A stretch of 8,212 nt of DNA from Methanobacteriota archaeon. GTDB lineage: Archaea; Thermoplasmatota; Thermoplasmata; RBG-16-68-12. Positions within the stretch are counted from its first letter, which is position 1. Each line of letters starts with the position of its first letter. The DNA lies in assembly GCA_005879015.1 (NCBI GenBank), contig VBMC01000150.1, positions 1 to 8,212 of the forward strand, written 5' to 3'. Under the pieces are notes generated by a model. It did not search any database. It worked only from the letters and a program-made list of their open reading frames with translations, and had not been told where the DNA came from. Made by a program: the position numbers and the translations under genes. Shown here in pieces: positions 1 through 4,936 of this stretch.

Positions 1-439
1 GGTCGCCACGTCCGATGTTTCGAAGGAAGTGACTCGCCTCCTTCCAGCCAAGGCCATCGATTTCGCGGACGAGCCAAGCGCGCGCCAGCTTCGGGTCCGC
101 AAGGCCGTCCAACGACTTGCCAAGGATCGGTCCATTGGGCGGAAAGAACCGCTCCCGAGCCCGCACGATGTAGGCCGCCTTGTGATTGTGGAACCGCGTG
201 CGAGGCCGGAGAAACGCCGCGACCTCGCGCTGGCGTCCGGGCCAGAGAAGGTCTCGTGCCACGAGGTCACGAACCGCCGCATCCGCCCCGTGGGCCTTCG
301 ATTGCACCGCGAGGATGCAGAAACACATCTCCTCGAAGAGGCGTTCGTCCGCAAGGGTCCCGATACGTCGGAAGTCCTCCAGTCGTGCGAGGATCTTCTC
401 CCGCTTCCGAGCGTACTCGGATTGTAGGATGGAGAGGTC
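1..439 (-). CDS. ogg: 8-oxoguanine DNA glycosylase/AP lyase, Ogg2-type (partial; start codon not identifiable)
   Basis: Reading the minus strand from 439 towards 1 gives an uninterrupted frame that runs off the window. It resembles the archaeal Ogg2 family, which excises 8-oxoguanine and nicks the abasic site. Visible landmarks are an FEEMCFCILAVQS segment near the N-terminus, then the helix-hairpin-helix GLGWKEASHFLRNIG near the left edge. The Lys of that motif (codon 43-41) matches the Schiff-base catalytic Lys of the family. The catalytic Asp expected about 18 residues later lies outside the window. The family N-terminus should start close to position 439, yet the codon just upstream is an in-frame TAG (442-440). 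No ATG, GTG or TTG lies in frame between it and an ATG at 328-326, which falls inside the conserved CFCIL region. An in-frame TTG (472-470) precedes the TAG. It diverges from sodN. Family call is firm; the 5' end is uncertain. Confidence 0.8.
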
Positions 440-488
440 CTAGATCGGGCCCGGTTGCGGGGAGGACGACAACGTCTCACGCAGGAAG

Positions 489-497
489 TTTAAATAA
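489..497. promoter_or_regulatory. TATA box, possibly bidirectional (sodN / ogg)
   Basis: TTTAAATAA is centred about 27 bp before the sodN ATG at 520, the classical archaeal TATA-to-start-site distance, so sodN mRNA is probably leaderless. The preceding GGAAG is purine-rich, as expected of a BRE. The TTTAAA core is palindromic and would direct a minus-strand start near 467, just upstream of the divergent glycosylase frame. The sodN role is well supported by spacing; the divergent role is inference. Confidence 0.7.
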
Positions 498-519
498 CGG
501 AGTCCGCTACGAGGCGACC

Positions 520-1041
520 ATGTCACTTCTGTATTCGTTGGCCCGTGCGCTCGACCGCGTTTCTCTTGCTCCGATCGCCTACGCGCATTGCGACATCCCG
601 TGCGGCATCTACGACCCCCACCACGCGCAGCTCGCCGCCCACACAGTCGTGCGGATGGTCGATCTGATCAACCAGCTTGACAAGCCCGGCCCGAACGCGA
701 CGGCGGAGCAACGACAAGAGTACACGAACAAGCTCACTCGGTACATCGCGACGAAAGAGCAGCACTCCGAGATCGCGAAGAGCGAACTCCGAATCCTGTG
801 GGCGGACTATTTTAAACCCGACCACCTGAAGACATTCCCAGAACTCCACGACACAATGTGGAAGGCGCTCAAGACCGCCTCGAAGGCCCGGCAGGAGATC
901 AACCTCCAAGCCGCCGAAGACCTTCTGAAAGCGACGAACGACGTCGCCTCGATGTTCTGGAAGACGAAGGGACTCGAGACGATCACGGCGAAGGCCCCGT
1001 ATCCGACCGAGCGGCAGACGGTCTACCCGAAGTTCAAGTGA
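520..1041 (+). CDS. sodN: Nickel superoxide dismutase precursor
   Basis: A 173-residue pro-enzyme that disproportionates superoxide to O2 and H2O2. After a 22-residue propeptide ending APIAYA comes the nickel hook HCDIPCGIYDP (residues 23-33). In the mature protein His1, Cys2 and Cys6 are the Ni ligands and the hook also contains Asp3, Pro5 and Tyr9. Further NiSOD hallmarks are KEQHSEIAKSELRILWADYF, then KP-H, FPELH and FWKTK, in the order seen in the four-helix-bundle enzyme. The mature chain (about 151 residues) is longer than the roughly 117-residue Streptomyces form, with an extra C-terminal tail of about 20 residues. The ATG at 520 is chosen because it gives a normal short propeptide and sits 27 bp from a TATA box; the open frame extends upstream to 256 without homologous content. 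sodX follows immediately, as in bacterial sodN-sodX pairs. The propeptide must be cut to expose His1. Confidence 0.95.
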   Translation: MSLLYSLARALDRVSLAPIAYAHCDIPCGIYDPHHAQLAAHTVVRMVDLINQLDKPGPNATAEQRQEYTNKLTRYIATKEQHSEIAKSELRILWADYFKPDHLKTFPELHDTMWKALKTASKARQEINLQAAEDLLKATNDVASMFWKTKGLETITAKAPYPTERQTVYPKFK

Positions 1042-1052
1042 CCGCGGCCAGA

Positions 1053-1358
1053 ATGTTCCCCTTCACCCGCTTCCGGGTCGAAGACGAGAGTATGCGGCCC
1101 ACGCTGGAGCCCGGGGACTATGTGCTCGTGAATCGATGGGCGTACCGGTTCCAATCGCCGAAACGCGGGGACCTCGTGGTCGTCCGGGACCCGGAGGCGT
1201 TGGACCGGTTCCTCGTGAAACGCGTGTCCGATGCGACCGGCCCGACCGAGGTCCAGCTCGCGGGGGACAATCGCATCGCGAGCCGTGACAGCCGTGCCTT
1301 CGGGCCCGTCCCGCTCGAGCGAATTGTCGGGAAGGTTTGGATCCGTCTGAAACGATGA
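1053..1358 (+). CDS. sodX: NiSOD maturation peptidase, S26 signal-peptidase-like
   Basis: A 101-residue serine protease of the S26/LexA-like fold, predicted to remove the sodN propeptide. Box B is ESMRPTLEPGD with nucleophile Ser13; box D is FLVKRV with the general base Lys56; the C-terminal box GDNRIASRDSRAFGPVPL (residues 71-88) followed by IVGKV is typical of the family. There is no N-terminal membrane anchor: the catalytic box begins within 13 residues of the start, so it is a minimal, probably cytoplasmic enzyme, as expected for SodX rather than LepB. An alternative GTG start at 1038 would add VTAAR and overlap the sodN stop by 4 bases (GTGA), implying translational coupling; no Shine-Dalgarno decides between them. 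Co-transcription with sodN is inferred. It ends 6 bases before the convergent oxidoreductase gene. Confidence 0.88.
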   Translation: MFPFTRFRVEDESMRPTLEPGDYVLVNRWAYRFQSPKRGDLVVVRDPEALDRFLVKRVSDATGPTEVQLAGDNRIASRDSRAFGPVPLERIVGKVWIRLKR

Positions 1359-1364
1359 CGCGGC

Positions 1365-2075
1365 TCAGTCCCACTTCTCGAACCGCACGTACGCGAAACC
1401 CAGGCGCTTGCACAAGTTGTTCACGTCCTCGACCATGTCGTGGAGCCCGCAGATGAACACCTGTTTTTTCGCGTGGTCTTTGATGTCGTTCTCCAACACC
1501 TTCTGGACGTAGCCGACGCGGCCCTTCCAGGTCGGTGTCTCCGGCCGGGAGATCGTCGGGTAGAAGTGGAAGTTCCGGTGCTCCCGTTCCCACCGCTCGA
1601 TGAGGTCGCGGTAGATCAGGTCGTGGACGTATCGGACGCCGAACACCATGTGGAACTCGCGGCCGCCGTCCAGGCCCCCCTGCATCACGAACCGGCCGAG
1701 GGGACCGATCGTCGGGAGCTTCGTCCCGGGTCGCACGTGGTGGAGGTAGTTCGACATGAACCCGCCTTCGACGACCTTGATGCACAGCTCGAGGTAGGCC
1801 TTGTTCTCCGGCCAAGAGGCGATCGAGTAGGGCCGCGAGATGCGCTTCCCGTCCTTCTCCGCGAAGATCGAGATGAACTGGCCCGGCTCGAAGTCGAAGA
1901 CGCCTTCGTTCTCGAAGATGAAACGAATCAGATAGGTCTGGGGAAATTGCGGCGCAATGTCGAAAACTTCCTTCACAACCGCGGTGTGCTTGCCCGAGCG
2001 GAACTTCACCGGCGCCTCGTGGATCACCTGTTTTTGAGGCACCGCAGCCTTCGCTGAAGCGGTCTCCCGCATCAT
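1365..2075 (-). CDS. Ferredoxin-NADP reductase-like FAD oxidoreductase, nucleotide loop missing
   Basis: A 236-residue protein of the FNR / flavin reductase family, which moves electrons between NAD(P)H and a redox partner through FAD. A poorly conserved 27-residue leader precedes a FAD-binding barrel: FEPGQFISIF (62-71), the flavin motif RPYSIAS (81-87), GGFMSNYL (104-111) and IGPLGRFVM (123-131). The nucleotide domain has VFGVRYVHDLIYRDL (144-158), GRVGYV (184-189) and VFICGLHDMVEDV (205-217). Between GGREF (137-141) and HMVFGVRY (142-149) the usual strand and GTGxAPxxSM loop, about 25-30 residues that bind the dinucleotide pyrophosphate, are absent without loss of frame. The protein may therefore bind NAD(P)H poorly or not at all, or the assembly may have lost bases near 1652. 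The start is a tandem ATG at 2075 with a TATA box about 30 bp upstream. Physiological partner unknown. Confidence 0.8.
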   Translation of the reverse strand: MMRETASAKAAVPQKQVIHEAPVKFRSGKHTAVVKEVFDIAPQFPQTYLIRFIFENEGVFDFEPGQFISIFAEKDGKRISRPYSIASWPENKAYLELCIKVVEGGFMSNYLHHVRPGTKLPTIGPLGRFVMQGGLDGGREFHMVFGVRYVHDLIYRDLIERWEREHRNFHFYPTISRPETPTWKGRVGYVQKVLENDIKDHAKKQVFICGLHDMVEDVNNLCKRLGFAYVRFEKWD

Positions 2076-2100
2076 AGCAATGCGGGCACCCTACAGGCCG

Positions 2101-2109
2101 ATTTAAACA
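2101..2109 (-). promoter_or_regulatory. TATA box for the oxidoreductase gene
   Basis: On the minus strand this reads TGTTTAAAT, centred about 30 bp before the ATG at 2075. This predicts a transcript with a leader of only a few bases or none. Confidence 0.55.
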
Positions 2110-2164
2110 TTGTCCTGAGATTGGCAGAAATGAGCATTAGGTCCTCTCACGCCCCGAATCACGT

Positions 2165-2179
2165 GTCCTTCGCGAGGAC
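2165..2179 (-). terminator. Small hairpin just after the aquaporin gene (weak)
   Basis: GTCCT and AGGAC form a 5-bp stem with a 5-base loop, 6 bases after the aquaporin stop codon. No clear U-tract follows, and archaeal termination usually depends on T-runs, so this is only a possible 3'-end structure. Confidence 0.15.
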
Positions 2180-2184
2180 GTTTC

Positions 2185-2904
2185 TCAGGAGGCTTTCTCG
2201 AGGAACACGCGGCTGTACAGCAACCCCGCGACGACGGCGCCGATGAACGGCCCGATCCAATACACGTACCAATTGTCGAAGAATTGCGAGACAACGGCGG
2301 GGCCGAACCAGCGCGCCGGATTCATGGCGGCCCCGGTGAGCGGTCCGCCCATCATGATGTCGATAGCAATCGTGAGTCCGATGGCGAAGCCACCGACGGC
2401 GTTGAAGCTCCCCTTGGGATCGATGCCCGTGCCATACACGACGGTGACGAGCAGGAACGTGAGGATCGCCTCGATGAGAATCCCGGCCACGGGAGTAACG
2501 TTCCACGTATTGGGAGGGAAAAAACCGACGACTCCTATGGGGAGGCCGGTCCCGAGAGCGGGCGTGCCCAGATGGGACGGCTGCCATAAGCCCGATGGAA
2601 AAATCAAGAAAAGCCCGAACGCCGCCGCGAGAGCTCCGAGAAGCTGGGACGCCCAGTAGACGACCGCGAGGCGCATCGTGATCTGGCGACCGACGAGGGC
2701 GCCGAGGGTCACGGCCGGATTGAAGTGGCCTCCTGAAATCCGACCGAAAGCCGAGACCATGACACCGATGGCGAGACCGTGGGCCAAGGCGACGAGGAGA
2801 AGACTCCCGCCTCCGTACGAAATGATGGACCCGGCTCCGATGAAGATCAGCGTGAAGGCGCCAATGAATTCCGCGATGGCTTTCCGCCAAGCCGCGATCG
2901 CCAT
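2185..2904 (-). CDS. Aquaporin-type channel (MIP family) with TIP-like filter
   Basis: A 239-residue six-helix membrane channel of the major intrinsic protein family, conducting water or small neutral solutes. Both half-helix motifs are intact: GGHFNPAV (NPA at 62-64) and GAAMNPAR (NPA at 195-197). Mapping the aromatic/arginine filter onto E. coli AqpZ gives His42 (AqpZ Phe43), Ile183 (His174), Ala192 (Thr183) and Arg198 (Arg189). This H/I/A/R set resembles plant tonoplast intrinsic proteins more than AqpZ (F/H/T/R), and TIPs of this kind often pass ammonia or urea as well as water. The C-terminal segment WYVYWIGPFIGAVVAGLLY is also typical. An extended loop (about residues 103-137) rich in Gly, Pro and Trp lies between helices 3 and 4. 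A GGAG abuts the start too closely to be a normal ribosome site. Substrate is inference; family is firm. Confidence 0.93.
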   Translation of the reverse strand: MAIAAWRKAIAEFIGAFTLIFIGAGSIISYGGGSLLLVALAHGLAIGVMVSAFGRISGGHFNPAVTLGALVGRQITMRLAVVYWASQLLGALAAAFGLFLIFPSGLWQPSHLGTPALGTGLPIGVVGFFPPNTWNVTPVAGILIEAILTFLLVTVVYGTGIDPKGSFNAVGGFAIGLTIAIDIMMGGPLTGAAMNPARWFGPAVVSQFFDNWYVYWIGPFIGAVVAGLLYSRVFLEKAS

Positions 2905-2938
2905 CTCCCGCCTCCGAGCGCGGCGTATCGATGCGGCG

Positions 2939-2947
2939 TATTTCTAG
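2939..2947 (-). promoter_or_regulatory. Possible TATA-like element for the aquaporin gene
   Basis: The minus strand reads CTAGAAATA about 38 bp before the ATG at 2904, which would give a leader of roughly a dozen bases. It is the most AT-rich patch in this short gap, but the match to a TATA box is weak. Confidence 0.22.
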
Positions 2948-2974
2948 TTTCTCGGTCGGATTCGCGAGACTTCG

Positions 2975-3469
2975 TCAGGCGATGTACGAGGCGGATCCGC
3001 GGTCGAAACCCCGCACGAATTCGAGGCTCAATTCCGACGGTTGCCACGCGGCATCCGGGAACACGAGGTTCGGGAAGAACCGCGTCGTATCCCCCGAGAT
3101 CTGGGTCACTAGGGCGTCCACGCCGAACAGAGTCTCGAGAATCCGATGGGACTGTTCGCGGCAGACACGCTCGTCCACGAATCCGAGGGAATGAAGATAC
3201 TCGTGCAGGAGGACGTAGAACGCGTACGGCTTGTAGAGGGCGGGGTTCGTCTCCTGGATCCGAAGGAGAGGCACCTTGTTCATGACAATCACGTTGCTCG
3301 CCACCGGATAGAAGGCGCCGAGGAAACCTTGCGGATGGTTGCCGAGGTCCGCGAGGGCGAGCATGAGTCCTGCGCGGGTCCGTCCGAGCACTGCCTCGAC
3401 CGCCCGTTTCACGAGCTCAAAGAGGTCGGACAAGTTCTGCGCTTGGTCGAGTTTTCGCCCGAAATCCAT
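2975..3469 (-). CDS. Putative zinc metalloprotease-like protein (HEYLH), function unknown
   Basis: A 164-residue soluble protein not assigned to a named family. It opens with a helical segment MDFGRKLDQAQNLSDLFELV, followed by a compact core with GLMLALADLGNHPQGFLGAFY (about 34-54), SNVIVMNKVPL (58-68) and the motif VLLHEYLHSLGF (86-97). HEYLH fits the HExxH zinc-protease signature: two His ligands and a catalytic Glu at 89-93. His108 or Glu105 downstream could be a third ligand. No signal peptide or membrane segment is visible, so it is probably cytoplasmic. The ATG at 3469 is preferred because a TTAA-centred box lies about 29 bp upstream; a GTG at 3520 would add 17 residues. It diverges from the zinc-ribbon membrane protein gene. 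Enzymatic activity is inferred from one motif only. Confidence 0.75.
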   Translation of the reverse strand: MDFGRKLDQAQNLSDLFELVKRAVEAVLGRTRAGLMLALADLGNHPQGFLGAFYPVASNVIVMNKVPLLRIQETNPALYKPYAFYVLLHEYLHSLGFVDERVCREQSHRILETLFGVDALVTQISGDTTRFFPNLVFPDAAWQPSELSLEFVRGFDRGSASYIA

Positions 3470-3493
3470 CGATTCTTCTAGCGCCTCGGTCGC

Positions 3494-3502
3494 TCTTAAG
3501 GC
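3494..3502 (-). promoter_or_regulatory. Possible TATA element for the HEYLH gene
   Basis: The minus strand reads GCCTTAAGA, centred about 29 bp before the ATG at 3469. It supports that start over the upstream GTG at 3520, inside whose extension this box would otherwise lie. The match is imperfect. Confidence 0.3.
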
Positions 3503-3552
3503 ATTGCCCGCGGGAATCACGCCGGGTCAAACGCGGATGGATTCTGAGCTGC

Positions 3553-3569
3553 ACCGGACGGGGTCCGGT
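3553..3569. repeat. Perfect inverted repeat, 7-bp arms with 3-base loop
   Basis: ACCGGAC (3553-3559) and GTCCGGT (3563-3569) are exact reverse complements separated by GGG. The element sits between two divergent genes, about 32 bp before the plus-strand TATA box, which suits a regulator site better than a terminator. The right arm is part of an 11-base word that recurs in the gltA leader at 6604-6614. Confidence 0.45.
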
Positions 3570-3599
3570 CAATACCACGTGTGCGAAAGGGTCTGAAAG

Positions 3600-3607
3600 A
3601 TTTATTT
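3600..3607 (+). promoter_or_regulatory. TATA box for the zinc-ribbon membrane protein gene
   Basis: ATTTATTT lies in an otherwise GC-rich stretch. It predicts a transcription start near 3630 and therefore a leader of about 28 bases before the GTG start at 3658. An ATG at 3609 lies too close to this box to be the start of a transcript made from it. Confidence 0.45.
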
Positions 3608-3657
3608 GATGAGGGATCCGCAGAAACCCGCCCGCCCTGCCCTTCGGCTGGGGCGCG

Positions 3658-4029
3658 GTGACGGTCCTGCTCGTCGGCGCGCTCTTCACGATCATCGGCA
3701 TCGTGATCATCCTCTACGCGTTCTTCGGCTTCATCACCGGGACGATCGGAGCAGCCCTCGGGGGCGGTGGCGTGTTGAGCATCTTGAGCACCTTCATGGG
3801 CGCGATCATCCTGTTCGTGATCGGCGGTGTCCTTGCCGGCATCGGCGGATGGCTCATCCGCCTCTGGTGGATCTTCCTTCTCGTGGGAGTCGTGGCGGGT
3901 ACCGCGGGGAACACCGCGAGAGACCGCGAAGCCGCCCGCACTTCCGAAGTCCGGGTCCGCTGCCAGAGCTGCGGCCGACTCAACCCTGAGTTCGTCAAGT
4001 TCTGCATGTCGTGCGGGAAACCCGTGTGA
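3658..4029 (+). CDS. Small membrane protein with C-terminal zinc ribbon
   Basis: A 123-residue protein of unknown function. Three hydrophobic segments are apparent: about residues 3-28, 46-67 and 69-85. The first two are separated by a Gly-rich turn (GAALGGGG). A polar linker with AGNTARDREAARTSE leads to a C-terminal ribbon with Cys102-x2-Cys105 and Cys116-x2-Cys119, the CxxCGxxN...FCxxCG pattern of many archaeal zinc-ribbon proteins. The ribbon is probably cytoplasmic and could bind a protein or nucleic acid, but nothing here fixes a role. The start is a GTG; no ATG exists in this frame. The frame is open upstream to 3613 and reads PFGWGAV just before the GTG, while an ATG at 3609 opens a different frame, so a longer N-terminus interrupted by a frameshift is possible. 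It lies upstream of proline dehydrogenase with its own promoter. Confidence 0.7.
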   Translation: MTVLLVGALFTIIGIVIILYAFFGFITGTIGAALGGGGVLSILSTFMGAIILFVIGGVLAGIGGWLIRLWWIFLLVGVVAGTAGNTARDREAARTSEVRVRCQSCGRLNPEFVKFCMSCGKPV

Positions 4030-4059
4030 ACGACGGCCTCGCCGCCTCCGGTTCGGAAT

Positions 4060-4067
4060 CTATTTGA
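4060..4067 (+). promoter_or_regulatory. TATA-like box for proline dehydrogenase
   Basis: CTATTTGA is centred about 30 bp before the ATG at 4094 and only about 9 bp before the in-frame ATG at 4073. The spacing favours 4094 as a leaderless or near-leaderless start. Confidence 0.4.
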
Positions 4068-4093
4068 CCCCAATGAGGGGTTCGCGCGACCCG

Positions 4094-4936
4094 ATGGCGT
4101 TCCTCCTGCGATTCGCTCGTCAATGGGTCGCGGGAGAGGCGATGGACGACGCCCTCCGCGTCGCGAAGGACGCGAACGCCAGGGGCATCGACGCCCTGGT
4201 GAACCACCTCGGCGAACACTACCGGGACAAGGCCCTGGTCGAGGCGACGACGCGGGAGTACCTCCAAGTTCTGGCCTCCATGTCGTCCGGAGGAATCCGG
4301 GGAACAGTCAGCCTCAAGCCCACGCAATTTGGCGTGTTGATCGACAAAGCGTACGCGCTGTCCCAGATGATTCCGGTCCTCGATGCCGCGAAGGCGGATG
4401 GCCGGGTTCTCTGGTTGGACATGGAGAACGCCCATACGACGGACGACACGCTCTGGATCGGCGAGCGGCTCCTCGAACGGTACGACCGAGTCGGAATCTG
4501 CGTTCAGGCGAATCTAAAACGGACGGCCGACGACATCGATCGGTTGATTCAGGAAACGGTCCGGATCCGTCTTGTCAAGGGAGCGTACAAAGAGACCGCG
4601 GACATCGCGTACGGTACGCGCACGGAGATCGACCGCGCCTACCTCAAACACCTCGAGACCTTGTTCCTTCGAGCGCGGGACTTCGCGGTCGGGAGCCATG
4701 ACGGCCGCATGATCCGTCGCGCCCTGGAGCTCGCCCGTGCACACCCCACGCCGTTCGAATTCGCGATGCTACAGGGCGTCCGAGACCCGCTGAAACGCGA
4801 CATGATCCTTCGTCGAAGACTGAAGCACCTTTTTCTGCCCGCGGACGTTGCGAGCCCATGGACCGTCGGGCGTTCCTCCGAACCATGCGGATCCTTGAAG
4901 CCCGCTATCCGCCGAAGGATTGGACGACGGGGATGA
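4094..4936 (+). CDS. putA: Proline dehydrogenase with aberrant C-terminus
   Basis: A 280-residue FAD enzyme of the PRODH (beta-alpha)8 family, which oxidises L-proline to pyrroline-5-carboxylate and passes electrons to the respiratory chain. Family landmarks in order: FARQWVAGE (7-15), VSLKPTQFG (72-80), LDMEN (108-112), VGICVQANL (133-141), IRLVKGAYKE (158-167), VGSHD (199-203) and FEFAMLQGVRD (221-231). Just after this the family should have a strand with YVPYG and helix alpha-8 with the paired Arg (YxxRRLxER) that holds the proline carboxylate. Instead the sequence goes from DMILRR into an unrelated Arg/Ser-rich tail and stops at 4936, overlapping nth by 79 bases. No alternative frame in 4800-4860 restores the missing part. 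Either 25-35 codons were deleted or the assembly dropped them; as written it is probably inactive. ATG 4094 is chosen over 4073 from TATA spacing. The protein is the stand-alone, monofunctional kind. Confidence 0.85.
   Translation: MAFLLRFARQWVAGEAMDDALRVAKDANARGIDALVNHLGEHYRDKALVEATTREYLQVLASMSSGGIRGTVSLKPTQFGVLIDKAYALSQMIPVLDAAKADGRVLWLDMENAHTTDDTLWIGERLLERYDRVGICVQANLKRTADDIDRLIQETVRIRLVKGAYKETADIAYGTRTEIDRAYLKHLETLFLRARDFAVGSHDGRMIRRALELARAHPTPFEFAMLQGVRDPLKRDMILRRRLKHLFLPADVASPWTVGRSSEPCGSLKPAIRRRIGRRG

Noticed and set aside
29..427. Plus-strand open frame of 132 codons
   Set aside because: It is opposite the recognisable Ogg2-type glycosylase on the minus strand and has no family-like motifs; typical antisense openness in GC-rich DNA.
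440..442. TAG as pyrrolysine codon in ogg
   Set aside because: The window suggests an aerobic non-methanogen and the codon lies at the very N-terminus rather than in the conserved body; start-codon loss or error is simpler. Kept only as an option to test.
256..519. 88-residue N-terminal extension of the nickel SOD frame
   Set aside because: It is antisense to the conserved ogg frame, Arg/Pro/Ser-rich without family features, and the TATA box at 489-497 lies inside it. The ATG at 520 gives a normal short propeptide.
1063..1815. Long minus-strand frame overlapping sodX and the reductase
   Set aside because: Arg/Pro-rich low-complexity composition, overlapping two genes with clear domain motifs.
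2076..2184. Search for tRNA or other stable RNA in the gap between reductase and aquaporin
   Set aside because: No cloverleaf, TΨC-like GGTTCRA or CCA-type features were seen; only a TATA element and a weak 5-bp hairpin.
3827..4093. Upstream extension of proline dehydrogenase to 3827
   Set aside because: It overlaps the membrane protein and its zinc ribbon in another phase, and the family N-terminus begins at about 4094, where a TATA-like box is correctly placed.
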